Shown: positions 45,424 through 59,172 of the stretch, in pieces
How the letters are laid out: every line of letters begins with the position of its first letter
Position numbering within the stretch: the first letter of the stretch is position 1
Origin: Streptomyces venezuelae
Lineage (GTDB): Bacteria > Actinomycetota > Actinomycetes > Streptomycetales > Streptomycetaceae
Direction: 5' to 3'
Assembly: GCF_008642275.1 (NCBI RefSeq)
Contig: NZ_CP029189.1
Location: 806,001 to 870,000 of the forward strand
Length of the DNA: 64,000 nucleotides
The notes under the pieces: model-generated
Database searches by the model: none
Seen by the model: the letters and a program-made list of their open reading frames with translations, nothing else
What the model was told of the DNA's origin: nothing
Translations under genes and position numbers: made by a program

Positions 45424-45709
45424 GGTGAGCTCCTGACAACGGCAGTGGGGGTGGTACGCCGCCCATAGTCGGCGGCGGGCGCGCCGGACGCACCCCGGCG
45501 CCGCCACTCCCACCGAGGACCCACCACATCGAGTGACCCGCCGGCGGACGATGTCACCCTGCGTGCCGACGCCCCGGGAGGCCGCCCGCTCCGCTCCTGT
45601 CAAGGTACGAATGGCCGGGACTACGGCCCCGTACCGCCTCCGGGCACGGTGGATACCGACCTTCCTGCGGGAGAGCAGGAGCGAATCGCCGTCCGTACCG
45701 GAGGCATCC

Positions 45710-47959
45710 ATGTTCCGCCGCGCAGGGGCCCTCGTGACCCGTCATCCCCGACTCGTCCTCTTCGGCGCGCTCGTCTTCCTGGTCCTGTCCGTCCTCTTCG
45801 GCACGGATGCGACCGGACGGCTGAAGACGCAGGGGTACGACGACCCGCGGTCCGAGTCCAGCCGCGCCGCGCACCTGGCCGGCGAACGCCTGGGATCCTC
45901 CCCGAACCTGGTCCTCGTCGCGCAGAGCGCCGCCGGCTCCGTGGACGGCCCGGCCGCCCGCGGCGCGGGCGAGGAGCTGACCGGACGGCTCGCCGCGCAG
46001 CCGCACGTGAGCGCCGTGGCCTCGTACTGGACCGGTGGCGCGGCGGAGCTGCGCAGTCGAGACGGCCGGGCCGCGATGCTGGTCGCGCACGTGGACGGCG
46101 AGGGGGAAGAGCTCGCGGCGCGGGCGGAGCGGCTGCGCGCGGAACTGGCCGCCCCGGCCGCTGCGGGGCGGGCCCTGACGGTGCACGTCGGCGGGAGCGC
46201 CCTGGTCGACGCCGAGCTCCAGGACATCTCGGAGTCCGACCTGAAGCGGGCCGAGACCGTCGTCCTGCCGGGCACCCTGGTCCTGCTGGTCCTGGTGTTC
46301 GGCAGCGTGGTCGCCGCGGCCCTCCCCCTGCTGATCGGGGTCCTCGCCGTCGCCGGGACGCTGCTGGTCCTGAGCGTCCTCGGCAGCGTCACCGACGTGT
46401 CCGTGTTCGCGCTGAACCTCACCACCGCGCTCGGCCTGGGGCTGGGCATCGACTACGGCCTGCTGATCGTCTCGCGGTTCCGCGAGGAACTCGCCGCCGG
46501 CTTCCTCCCGAGCACCGCCGCCGTACGGACCGTACGCACCGCGGGCCACACCATCGCCTTCAGTGCCGCGACGGTCTCCGCCGCGCTCGCCACGCTGCTG
46601 GTGTTCCCGCCGTACTTCCTGCGCTCCTTCGCCTACGCGGGCATCGCCGTGGTGGCGATCGCCGCGGTGAGCGCGGTGACCGTACTGCCCGCCCTGCTCG
46701 CCCTGCTCGGGAAGCGGGTCAACGCCTGGGCCGTGCCGTGGCGCCGCAAGGTCCGCTCCGGCTCCCGGTCCGGGTTCTGGGAGGGGCTGGCGCGGATCGT
46801 CGTACGCCGCCCCCTGGTCGCGGCGCTGCCGGTGATCGGTCTGCTGGTGCTGCTCGCCGCCCCCTTCGCGCACGCCGATTTCGCCACCCCCGACGACCGG
46901 GCGCTGCCGCCCGGCGCGGCCAGCCGGCAGGCCGGTGACCTGGTGCGCGAGCGGTTCGACATGAAGGGCCCGGGCGCGCTGACGGTCGTCACCGCGGACA
47001 GCGCCCCCGCGCCGGAGCGGGCGGAGTACGCCCGCCGCCTGTCCGCGCTCCCGCAGGTCGCCCAGGTGCTGGGACCCGACGGTGGCTTCCGGTACGGGGA
47101 GCGGGCAGCGGTCTCCGGCTCGGCCGCCGCCACCCCCCGGGAGGCCGCCGACGGACCGGTCCGGCTCTCCGTGGTGCCGCTGGTCGACCCGCAGTCGCAC
47201 GCCGCCCAGCAGCTCGTCCACGACATCCGTGCGGTCCCCGCTCCCGCGGGCACCGAGGTGCTCGTCGGCGGACCGAGCGCCGTCCTGGTGGACGCCAAGG
47301 CCACCGTGGGCGACCGGATCCCGCTGGCGCTCGCGCTGATCTCCGTCACCACCTTCGCGCTGCTGCTGGGCTTCACGCGCAGTCTGCTGCTGCCGCTGAA
47401 GGCCATCGCGCTGAACGCGCTGGGCCTCGCGGCCGTCCTCGGCGCCATGGTGTGGGTCTTCCAGTCGGGCCATCTCCACCGGCTGCTCGGCTTCACGCCG
47501 GGACCTCTGAGCACGACCATGCCGGTCCTGCTGTTCTGCATCGTCTTCGGACTCTCGGTGGACTACGAGGTGTTCGTCCTCGCGCGGATCAAGGAGGCGC
47601 ACGACGCCGGGCAGGACAACGCCCGCTCGATCGTCACGGGCATGGCCCGCACGGGCGGCATCGTCACCACCGCCGGCGCGCTGCTCGCCTTCACCCTGCT
47701 GAGCTTCGGCACCTCGCAGGTGTCCCTCCTGCAGTTCTTCGGGATCGGAGCGGGTCTCGGCGTCCTCCTCGACGCCACGCTCGTACGGGGTGTCCTCGTA
47801 CCGGCGCTGATGCGCCTGGCGGGCGGCCTGAACTGGTGGGCTCCGCGTCCCATCCGGCGCAGGGAGCCGCTCCCGGCGTCCCGGCCGCCCCCTGCGCCCG
47901 TCCGCCGGTGTCCCACGGCCCGGCCCGCCCCGCGGACCCCGGCCCGCGCGCGCCACTGA
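45710..47959 (+). CDS. MMPL-family (RND) membrane transporter
   Basis: A 749-residue membrane protein with the two-fold RND layout. There is one N-terminal helix (about 10-35), a periplasmic-type loop, five helices (about 185-355), then a second helix-loop-five-helix half. Family motifs are GLGLGIDYGLLIVSRFREEL and, in the second half, FGLSVDYEVFVLARIKEAHD, whose Asp-Tyr pairs carry protons. MMPL proteins export lipids and hydrophobic metabolites. GGAGG lies upstream of ATG 45710. The PKS-oxoamine synthase gene begins 81 bp downstream on the same strand, so its product is a plausible cargo. The last 40 residues are a Pro/Arg-rich tail. Confidence 0.88.
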   Translation: MFRRAGALVTRHPRLVLFGALVFLVLSVLFGTDATGRLKTQGYDDPRSESSRAAHLAGERLGSSPNLVLVAQSAAGSVDGPAARGAGEELTGRLAAQPHVSAVASYWTGGAAELRSRDGRAAMLVAHVDGEGEELAARAERLRAELAAPAAAGRALTVHVGGSALVDAELQDISESDLKRAETVVLPGTLVLLVLVFGSVVAAALPLLIGVLAVAGTLLVLSVLGSVTDVSVFALNLTTALGLGLGIDYGLLIVSRFREELAAGFLPSTAAVRTVRTAGHTIAFSAATVSAALATLLVFPPYFLRSFAYAGIAVVAIAAVSAVTVLPALLALLGKRVNAWAVPWRRKVRSGSRSGFWEGLARIVVRRPLVAALPVIGLLVLLAAPFAHADFATPDDRALPPGAASRQAGDLVRERFDMKGPGALTVVTADSAPAPERAEYARRLSALPQVAQVLGPDGGFRYGERAAVSGSAAATPREAADGPVRLSVVPLVDPQSHAAQQLVHDIRAVPAPAGTEVLVGGPSAVLVDAKATVGDRIPLALALISVTTFALLLGFTRSLLLPLKAIALNALGLAAVLGAMVWVFQSGHLHRLLGFTPGPLSTTMPVLLFCIVFGLSVDYEVFVLARIKEAHDAGQDNARSIVTGMARTGGIVTTAGALLAFTLLSFGTSQVSLLQFFGIGAGLGVLLDATLVRGVLVPALMRLAGGLNWWAPRPIRRREPLPASRPPPAPVRRCPTARPAPRTPARARH

Positions 47960-52849
<4,890 letters not shown>

Positions 52850-52869
52850 CCGCCGCGCGACGGTGCGGC

Positions 52870-52902
52870 GCGCGGACGGGCGGTGCCCGCCCCCGTCCGC
52901 GC
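52870..52902 (+). terminator. terminator hairpin after the PKS-oxoamine synthase gene
   Basis: Perfect 11-bp arms, GCGCGGACGGG and CCCGTCCGCGC, with an 11-nt loop, 20 bp after the stop. It separates the gene from the sensor phosphatase at 53042. Confidence 0.6.
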
Positions 52903-53041
52903 ACGGCCCGGTGGCCGGGTACCCCGCGTGACGGTACTGCGTTGGTGCTCCTTGCCCGGCTGGATCATTCTGGTCAGAGGAGCGCCTGGCCGTGCACGTC
53001 CCCGTGGGACGGCGGCAGCGGAACGAGCGAGGGCGAGATGA

Positions 53042-55495
53042 GTGGCGATGGAGCAAGTTCCCACCTCTCCTGGTGAGCGGCCCGAGGAGACGGGCGCCTC
53101 CCTCGAGTCGGCCTACACGGCCTCGGCGACGATCAACGAACAGGGCATCGTCACCGAGTGGAGCGAGGGCGCCACCCGGCTGCTCGGCTACGTGCCGTCC
53201 GAGGTCGTGGGGCTGCCCGCCGCCCACCGGCTCGCCGACGTCCTCAGTGACGCGGCGCGGCGGGTGCCGTCGGAGCAGGAGCGGTGGAGCGGCACGGTGG
53301 CGCTGCGCCACCGGGACGGCCACCGCATGGAGGTGGCCCTGCTCGCCCACCGCTGGACGTCCAGCGGCGGGACCACCAAGTGGTTCGTGGTGTCGGCCGT
53401 GGGGGGCACGCGCCGCTCTCCCTGGGACGAACCGATGAAGGAATGGGCGTTCACCCAGTCCCCCTGCTTTCTGGCGGTCTTCGACACGGACCTGCGACTG
53501 GTGCGGGCGAACGCCGGCATGGAGCGCACGCTCTCCCTCACGGAGGCCGAGATGCGGGGGCTACGGCTGCCGGAGATCGCGCCGGATCCCGTGAGCGACG
53601 AGACCGAGCGCCGGATGCGCCTGGCGCTGGACTCCGGTGAGCCGCAGTACCTGGAGGCCTTCGTCCACCCGACGGGCGCCGGCGCGGAACACGGCTGGGC
53701 CACCTCGCTGGCGCCGTTGCGGGACCCGGACGGCCGGGTGCACGCCGTATGTCTGGCCGCGCACGACCGGGGCGGGTCGGAGAGCGTGCAGCACCAGATG
53801 CTCCTGACGGACGACGTCGCCGCCGCCGCCGCCGAACCCATCGGAACCACCCTGGACAGCGTCCGTACCGCGCACGAGCTGGCCGACGCCGCCGTTCCCA
53901 GGTTCGCCGACTTCGCGGTCGTCGACCTGCTGGAACCACTCCCGCGCGGCGACGAGCCGTCCTCGGTCCAGGCCGACGGCCCGGTCACCGTGTGCCGTGC
54001 CGCCGCGCGGTCGGTGCTCGACGGAACTCCCGAGTCCAGCGTCGCCGTCGGGGACACGACCAGCTATCCGCCGCTGTCGCCGCCCGTGGAAGCGCTGGTG
54101 GCGGGCCACGGCGCGGTGTACGGGGCCGCGGACCCGGACCTCGCCCGCTGGGCGGCCGAGGATCCCGGCGCCGCCTGGATCGGTGAGTACGGGGCCCACT
54201 CGATCATGGTGGTGCCGATGCGGGCCGGCGGGGGCACGCTCGGTGTGGCCGTCTTCAGCCGCCACCGGCGCCGGGAGCCCTTCCGGCCCGACGACCTGCG
54301 GACGGCCGGTGAGCTCACGGCCCGGGCGGCGGCCGGGATCCGCAACGCGTACCGGTCCGGCCGGGAGCACACGACGACCATGACACTGCAGCGCAGCCTG
54401 CTCCCGCACACGCTGCCCGACCAGGCTGCGCTGGAGATCGCCTCCCGCTACCTGCCCGCGGCCGGCGAGGCGGGTGTGGGCGGCGACTGGTTCGACGTGA
54501 TCCCGCTGTCGGGCGCCCGGGTGGCTCTGGTCGTGGGAGACGTCGTCGGCCACGGCATCCGGGCCACCGCCACCATGGGGCGGCTGCGCACCGCCGTACG
54601 CACCCTGGCCGACGTCGACCTGGGACCCGACGAGCTGCTCACCCACCTCGACGACCTCGTCATCCACCTGTCCGCCGACGAGGGCGACCAGGAGTCGGGC
54701 GGGGAGACGGCCGGGGGCATCGGCACCACGTGCCTGTACGTGGTCTACGACCCGGTCATCCGCCGCTGCACGGTCGCCCGGGCCGGCCACCCGCCGCCCG
54801 CCGTGGTCTCCCCGGAGGGCTCGGTGTACCTGCTGGACGTTCCGGCCGGTCCCCCGCTGGGCCTGGGCGGGCTGCCCTTCGAGACGCTTGAGGTCGAACT
54901 CCCCGAGGGCAGCATCCTCGCCCTGTACACCGACGGTCTGCTGCAGGCCCGTGACCATGACATCGACGAGGCGCTGGACAGCATGTTCGCGGCCCTGGTC
55001 CGGCCCGCGGACACGCTGGACGCGGTGTGCGACCGCGTACTGACGGCCATGCTGACCCACCGCCCGGACGACGACGTGGCCCTGCTCGTCGCCCGGACCC
55101 GGGGCCTGCACGCCGACCAGGTCGTCGTCTGGGACCTGGCCTCCGACCCCTCGGTGGTCGCCACGGCCCGGCGCCAGACCACCGACCAGCTGACGGCCTG
55201 GGGGCTGGAGGAGGCCGCCTTCGTCACCGAGCTCCTGGTCAGTGAGCTGGTCACCAATGCGATCAGGTACGGCCAGCCGCCCATCCAGCTGCGGCTGATC
55301 CACGAGAAGAACAGCACCCTGATCTGCGAGGTCTCCGACGCGAGCAGCACGGCTCCGCACATGCGGCGGGCCCGTACCTTCGACGAGGGCGGGCGGGGTC
55401 TGCTGCTGGTCGCGCAGCTCGCCCAGCGCTGGGGCACCCGGCACGCGGCCATCGGCAAGACCATCTGGGCGGAGCAGTCCCTCACCGAGTACTGA
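53042..55495 (+). CDS. PAS-GAF-SpoIIE phosphatase-HATPase sensor regulator
   Basis: An 817-residue cytoplasmic protein. Two PAS domains (about 20-125 and 130-250) are followed by a GAF-like domain (about 265-440). A PP2C/SpoIIE domain (about 450-680) has GGDWFD, GDVVGHG, LYTDG and DDDVALLV. An RsbW-like HATPase (about 695-815) has ELVTNA and GGRGLLL. It should sense a signal through PAS/GAF and set the phosphorylation of an anti-sigma/anti-anti-sigma pair. It resembles the protein at 4510 but has an extra PAS domain. GTG 53042 and ATG 53048 are both possible starts. The partners are not encoded next to it. Confidence 0.87.
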   Translation: MAMEQVPTSPGERPEETGASLESAYTASATINEQGIVTEWSEGATRLLGYVPSEVVGLPAAHRLADVLSDAARRVPSEQERWSGTVALRHRDGHRMEVALLAHRWTSSGGTTKWFVVSAVGGTRRSPWDEPMKEWAFTQSPCFLAVFDTDLRLVRANAGMERTLSLTEAEMRGLRLPEIAPDPVSDETERRMRLALDSGEPQYLEAFVHPTGAGAEHGWATSLAPLRDPDGRVHAVCLAAHDRGGSESVQHQMLLTDDVAAAAAEPIGTTLDSVRTAHELADAAVPRFADFAVVDLLEPLPRGDEPSSVQADGPVTVCRAAARSVLDGTPESSVAVGDTTSYPPLSPPVEALVAGHGAVYGAADPDLARWAAEDPGAAWIGEYGAHSIMVVPMRAGGGTLGVAVFSRHRRREPFRPDDLRTAGELTARAAAGIRNAYRSGREHTTTMTLQRSLLPHTLPDQAALEIASRYLPAAGEAGVGGDWFDVIPLSGARVALVVGDVVGHGIRATATMGRLRTAVRTLADVDLGPDELLTHLDDLVIHLSADEGDQESGGETAGGIGTTCLYVVYDPVIRRCTVARAGHPPPAVVSPEGSVYLLDVPAGPPLGLGGLPFETLEVELPEGSILALYTDGLLQARDHDIDEALDSMFAALVRPADTLDAVCDRVLTAMLTHRPDDDVALLVARTRGLHADQVVVWDLASDPSVVATARRQTTDQLTAWGLEEAAFVTELLVSELVTNAIRYGQPPIQLRLIHEKNSTLICEVSDASSTAPHMRRARTFDEGGRGLLLVAQLAQRWGTRHAAIGKTIWAEQSLTEY

Positions 55496-55684
55496 GGACG
55501 CGTACGAGGTCGGGCGATATGCACGGAAATGTTCCCTGTGACGCGCCTGTGACAGTCGACGGACAGCTCCATGAAGTCCCGCCGACAAGCTCTTTATCAG
55601 GGACAAACACCGACATTCAGGTATACGTCCCCTGCTTCCGAGGACGTGAGCAGTGATGACCAGGCCGATCCGTCGGAGGAAATC

Positions 55685-55915
55685 ATGAGCCTCACCCTCG
55701 CCGCCCCGCAGACCGAAGCCACCGCCCCCACCCTCGCCCCGCGCGAGCAGGAGGCACTGCGTCACATCGCCGCAGGCTGCACCTACCTGCAGACGGCCCG
55801 CCAGATGGGGCTCTCCAAGCACACGGTCGACGCCTACCTGCGCCGCATCCGCGCCAAGCTGAACATCAGCACCACGGCCGAGATGACCCGCCTGGCCATC
55901 TCCATGGGGCTGTGA
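55685..55915 (+). CDS. small LuxR-type helix-turn-helix protein
   Basis: A 76-residue protein that is little more than a GerE/LuxR DNA-binding domain: LAPREQEALRHIAAGCTYLQTARQMGLSKHTVDAYLRRIRAKL. There is no receiver or ligand domain. GGAGGAAA precedes ATG 55685; an ATG at 55571 in the same frame would add a poorly conserved extension with no ribosome site. The leader (about 55560-55650) is AT-rich and probably holds the promoter. Small proteins of this type are common in streptomycetes. The target genes are unknown; the neighbouring sensor phosphatase and kinase are candidates for a shared pathway. Confidence 0.8.
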   Translation: MSLTLAAPQTEATAPTLAPREQEALRHIAAGCTYLQTARQMGLSKHTVDAYLRRIRAKLNISTTAEMTRLAISMGL

Positions 55916-55999
55916 CGGCCACGGAAACCGCGCGGGGACGACACCGCGCAGGGATGACGTCGGCGGGGAAGCGGGAACGCCCGTGACGGGCGGGGCGGT

Positions 56000-57016
56000 C
56001 TACGGGCCGCCGGGCAGGCCGTAGAACACCGGCCGGGCCCAGACCGGGGGCTCCCGCGGGGGCACGGAGTCCCCAGGGACACCGGGGGGACGGGAATCCT
56101 CCCGCGGAGGCGGACCGGCGTGAGCGCCGGTGCCGCCTCCCGTGGCGATGCGCAGGGCGGCCACGAATTCGAGGCAGGACCCGTAGCGGTCCTCGGGGAC
56201 CTTCGACAGGGCCTTGGTCAGTACGTCGGCGGCGGCGGGAGCGATTCCCGGCCGCCTTTCCGTCAGTGGGGGCGGGGGGTCGTACTGGTGCGCCCAGAGC
56301 AGCGCCGCGTCCTCCTCGCGCTGGAAGGGCGGGCCGCCGGCGAGGGTTTCGTAGACCACGCACGCCAGACTGTAGAGATCGCACCGGCCGTCCACCGGCC
56401 TGCCGGAGATCTGTTCCGGCGCCATGTAGTCGAGCGTCCCCACGAACTCCCCGTCCGTGGTGAACCCGGTCAGCGCCAGCGCCTTCTTCGTCAGCCCGAA
56501 GTCCGTCAGGTAGATGTGCTCGGGGTGCTCGCTGTCCGTGCCCGCGGCGACCAGGATGTTGCCGGGCTTGACGTCCCGGTGCACGAGATCGTGGTCATGG
56601 GCCGCGTCGAGCGCCGACGCCACCTGGGCCGCGATGCGCAGGGCGGTCGCCACGGGCAGGGGGCCCTCGCGGTCCAGCAGCGCGCGCAGGTCCAGGCCGG
56701 AGACGTAGCGCATGGCGATGTAGAGGACGCCGTCGGTCTCACCGGCTTCGAAGATGGGCACGATGTGCGGGTGGTCGATCGACGCGGCCACCCGCGATTC
56801 GTGCGTGAACCGGCGCCGGAAGGTCTCGTCGCGGGCGCGCTCGGGGGCGATCAGTTTGAGCGCGACCGTACGGTCCAGGCGCAGGTCCTTCGCGCAGTAG
56901 ACGACGGCCATGCCGCCGCGGCCGATCATGCGCTCCACCCGGTAGCCCGCGATCTGCTTGCCGATGAGGCCCGAGGCACGGCCCGCGTACACGCTGAGGT
57001 TGGATGCCTCGCTCAT
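56000..57016 (-). CDS. Hanks-type serine/threonine protein kinase, soluble
   Basis: A 338-residue kinase. The Gly-rich loop IGRGGMAVVY is at about 31-40, VALKLI holds the catalytic Lys, HRDVKPGN is the catalytic loop, DFGLTKKAL the metal-binding DFG, and GTLDYMAPEQ the P+1 region. After residue 290 there is only a short Pro/Arg-rich tail, with no membrane helix and no PASTA domain, so the kinase is probably cytosolic. AGGAGG lies before ATG 57016. It lies upstream of, and is convergent with, the LuxR-type gene. The glycine-rich secreted proteins follow behind it. Substrates are unknown. Confidence 0.92.
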   Translation of the reverse strand: MSEASNLSVYAGRASGLIGKQIAGYRVERMIGRGGMAVVYCAKDLRLDRTVALKLIAPERARDETFRRRFTHESRVAASIDHPHIVPIFEAGETDGVLYIAMRYVSGLDLRALLDREGPLPVATALRIAAQVASALDAAHDHDLVHRDVKPGNILVAAGTDSEHPEHIYLTDFGLTKKALALTGFTTDGEFVGTLDYMAPEQISGRPVDGRCDLYSLACVVYETLAGGPPFQREEDAALLWAHQYDPPPPLTERRPGIAPAAADVLTKALSKVPEDRYGSCLEFVAALRIATGGGTGAHAGPPPREDSRPPGVPGDSVPPREPPVWARPVFYGLPGGP

Positions 57017-57173
57017 CGGGCGCCCTCCTCACCCGGCCGTGTGACGCCGTCGGAGGCGGCGGGCCGCTCTTCCATACCTGGAAGTCTATCGAGCGGCCCT
57101 TCCGCGTGCCGCCCCGCCGGGCGGGTACGGGGCGGTACGGACACCCCTGCGGGCATGCCCGGGCACGCGCGCA

Positions 57174-57205
57174 CCCGCACCGGCACCGGCACCGGCACCG
57201 GCACA
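57174..57205. repeat. GGCACC hexamer repeats beside the terminator hairpin
   Basis: About four to five copies of a CACCGG-type hexamer run directly into the left arm of the 25-bp hairpin in the non-coding gap between the kinase and the first glycine-rich gene. No function is evident. Confidence 0.55.
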
Positions 57206-57260
57206 CGGACGCGGACGGTGGCCGGTCCCCTCCAGGGGGACCGGCCACCGTCCGCGTCCG
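57206..57260 (-). terminator. 25-bp perfect hairpin after the first glycine-rich protein gene
   Basis: Arms 57206-57230 and 57236-57260 are perfectly complementary over 25 bp, with a 5-nt TCCAG loop. It lies 15 bp beyond the stop of the gene at 57275 and is unusually long for a terminator. Confidence 0.8.
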
Positions 57261-57274
57261 CTGCTTCGGGCCGG

Positions 57275-57835
57275 TCAGTCGTCGCTGCCGCCCGCGCCGC
57301 CGTTGCCGCCGAGGCCACCCGTGACCCCGCAGCCGAAGCCGAAGCAGAAGCCGCCGTCTCCGCCGGTTCCGCCCTTGCCGCCGTCTCCGCCGGGCAGGGC
57401 GATCCCGCCGGTGCCGCCGGTGCCGCCGTTGGCGCTGCCGTGGCAGGTCCCGGCGCAGATCCCGCCCTTGCCGCCCGTACCGCCGGTGCCGCCCGGTACG
57501 CCCGTGGTGCCGGTGCCGCCGTTGGCGCTCCCGTTGCACAGCCCGGCGCAGACACCGCCCTTGCCGCCCTTGGTGCCGTTCACCGATCCCTCGCAGCTGC
57601 CCGCACAGACCCGGTCACCGACGCGGACACTGCCCTTGTCCACCTTGACCTTGTCGAGCACCGCCCTGCCGTCGAACCGGCCTCCTCCGGGACGGGCGTC
57701 GCCGCTGCCGAACGCGGAGACCGTCTGGGCTGAGGGCGCCGGGGCGGCCGTGGCGACCGGTGCCATCGCACCCGCGCCGATCAGAGCCGCCGAAATGACG
57801 AGGCCGAGCCGGAACTTCGTGGATCGCGTGCGCAT
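57275..57835 (-). CDS. secreted glycine/cysteine-repeat protein
   Basis: A 186-residue preprotein with a clear signal peptide (about 1-30, ending TAAPA). After about residue 75 the protein is Gly-rich with a threefold Cys motif: VCAGSCEGSVNG, VCAGLCNGSANG and ICAGTCHGSANG, spaced by GGTGG-type linkers. It ends with FCFGFGCGVTGG. The paired cysteines suggest disulfides or metal ligands, and the GGX repeats recall PGRS-type or structural surface proteins. GGGAGA lies before ATG 57835. Two similar secreted genes follow upstream, each with its own hairpin. Function unknown. Confidence 0.82.
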   Translation of the reverse strand: MRTRSTKFRLGLVISAALIGAGAMAPVATAAPAPSAQTVSAFGSGDARPGGGRFDGRAVLDKVKVDKGSVRVGDRVCAGSCEGSVNGTKGGKGGVCAGLCNGSANGGTGTTGVPGGTGGTGGKGGICAGTCHGSANGGTGGTGGIALPGGDGGKGGTGGDGGFCFGFGCGVTGGLGGNGGAGGSDD

Positions 57836-57951
57836 GAGGATCTCCCTTGCCTGGAAATTGCTTTCCTTGACGCGGTGGCGGTCTCCCGCTCTTCCGCTTT
57901 CCTGTCGAATGGGCCCGACCTTCGTCCGGCCGTGCGTTTCCCCGGGGTTTC

Positions 57952-57988
57952 TCCGGCGCCCCGGCCCGCTGCGGGCCGGGGCGCCGGA
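57952..57988 (-). terminator. 18-bp hairpin after the second secreted protein gene
   Basis: Arms 57952-57969 and 57971-57988 are perfectly complementary around a single T (effectively a 3-nt loop). It ends four bases before the stop of the gene at 57992. Confidence 0.78.
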
Positions 57989-57991
57989 TCC

Positions 57992-58465
57992 TCATGAGCG
58001 GACGTCGTCCGCCATCAGGGCGAACCAGTCGCCGTCGACGTAGTACTTCTTCCAGGTGTCGATCTGCTCGTCCGAGATCTTGTACTTCTCGGCGATCTTC
58101 TTCGTGGTCTCGTCCGAGTCGTCGGCCGCCATCACGATGAGCACGATGCGCACCTTGTCGACCACCGTCAGATCCGCCTTCGGCTTGTCGGGCAGGTCCT
58201 TGAACGTGAAGCAGCCGACCCCGCCGGGCTGGCCGGGCTCACCCGGCTGACCGGGCTCGCCGCCACGGCCTCCCTTGCCGCCCTCTCCGCCCTTGCCGCC
58301 GGCACCGAATCCGACGCAGTGTTCGGGCTGGTCGGCCGGGGCCGAGGCGCTGATGTTCGCGGGGGTGTGGGACTGCGACGCCTGCGCGGCGCACGCCGTA
58401 CCGGTGACGAGGGCCAGAGAGGCCGTGACCAGGATGATCGGACGCTGCCAGGACTTCGTGAACAT
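57992..58465 (-). CDS. secreted protein with collagen-like segment and helical C-terminal domain
   Basis: A 157-residue preprotein. It has a signal peptide (about 1-30, ending AQAS), a short Ser/Ala linker with Cys in HCVGF, and a Gly-X-X segment (about 53-80: GGKGGEGGKGGRGG then GEPGQPG units). A second Cys (GVGCF) follows, then a charged helical domain of about 70 residues. The end, KIAEKYKISDEQIDTWKKYY, looks like a helix-turn-helix of the kind seen in transposase-like domains, which is odd in an exported protein. GGAG precedes the ATG. The C-terminal domain could instead be an unrelated helical module. Function unknown. Confidence 0.8.
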   Translation of the reverse strand: MFTKSWQRPIILVTASLALVTGTACAAQASQSHTPANISASAPADQPEHCVGFGAGGKGGEGGKGGRGGEPGQPGEPGQPGGVGCFTFKDLPDKPKADLTVVDKVRIVLIVMAADDSDETTKKIAEKYKISDEQIDTWKKYYVDGDWFALMADDVRS

Positions 58466-58515
58466 GAGGGGTTTCTCCGTTTCGGCACATTTACCGACGA
58501 GGTGTGTGTGTGGGG

Positions 58516-58543
58516 GGGGCGGAGGCCCGAAGGCCTCCGCCCC
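58516..58543 (-). terminator. 12-bp hairpin after the third glycine-rich gene
   Basis: Arms GGGGCGGAGGCC and GGCCTCCGCCCC with a stable-type CGAA loop, 27 bp past the stop of the gene at 58570. A run of eight G lies beside it. Confidence 0.75.
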
Positions 58544-58569
58544 GTTGAGCGGGGTACTGCGGGGAGCGG

Positions 58570-59172
58570 TCAGAAGAGGCTGCCGCCACCGGCGCCGCCG
58601 TTGCCGCCCTCGCCGCCGAACAGGCCGCCGAAGCCGCCGTCCCCGGCCTTGCCGCCGTTGCCTCCGTTGAAGAAGCTGAAGCCGCCGTTGCCGCCGTTGC
58701 CGCCCTTGCCTCCCTTGATGAAGCCGTCGCCGCCCCCGCCGCCGCCACCGGCGTTGCCGCCCTGGAGGACACCGAAGCCGCCGTCGCCGCCGTTACCACC
58801 GGCGCCACCGATGCGGCCTTCGCCGCCACCGCCGCCACCGCCACCGGCGCCACCGAGCAGGAAGCCGTCCCCACCGGCACCGCCGTTACCACCCTTGCCG
58901 CCGGTGCCATGGACACTGCCGCCACCGGAGCCACCAGCGCCACCGGCGCCACCGACGAGACCGCCGGTACCGCCCTTGCCACCGTCACCTCCGGCGCCCC
59001 CACCGTTCGGGAGGGCCGTAGCCACGTGGGTGGTCACCGGAGCGGCCGAGGCCATGGACGCCGGAAGCACGACGCCTCCTGTGACCACAGCGGCCGCGGC
59101 GACCAGAGTGGCGACGCGGAAACCGCGACGGGTGGGGCGGACAACGTTGTTGGTGCGCATCTTGCGGTTCAT
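58570..59172 (-). CDS. secreted glycine-rich (PGRS-like) protein
   Basis: A 200-residue preprotein. A positively charged N-terminus and hydrophobic core (about 18-42) end in ASAAP, followed by about 150 residues that are more than half glycine. Triplets such as GGX and GGN repeat. They are interrupted every 15-20 residues by short hydrophobic inserts (GGLVGG, GDGFLLGG, GGFGVLQGG, GDGFIKGG, GGFSFFNGG, GGFGGLFGG). This periodic pattern resembles PE_PGRS domains and other stacked glycine-rich folds. AGGAGAAAG lies before the ATG; an in-frame ATG four codons later is possible. There are no cysteines. Probable surface or extracellular structural protein. Confidence 0.83.
   Translation of the reverse strand: MNRKMRTNNVVRPTRRGFRVATLVAAAAVVTGGVVLPASMASAAPVTTHVATALPNGGGAGGDGGKGGTGGLVGGAGGAGGSGGGSVHGTGGKGGNGGAGGDGFLLGGAGGGGGGGGEGRIGGAGGNGGDGGFGVLQGGNAGGGGGGGDGFIKGGKGGNGGNGGFSFFNGGNGGKAGDGGFGGLFGGEGGNGGAGGGSLF

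Noticed and set aside
55571..55684. Upstream ATG extension of the LuxR-type HTH gene
   Set aside because: No ribosome site and AT-rich, promoter-like sequence. ATG 55685 has GGAGGAAA directly upstream.
57275..59172. Repetitive stretches checked as a possible CRISPR array
   Set aside because: Repeats are codon-level glycine repeats inside reading frames, with no constant repeat length, no unique spacers and no cas genes.
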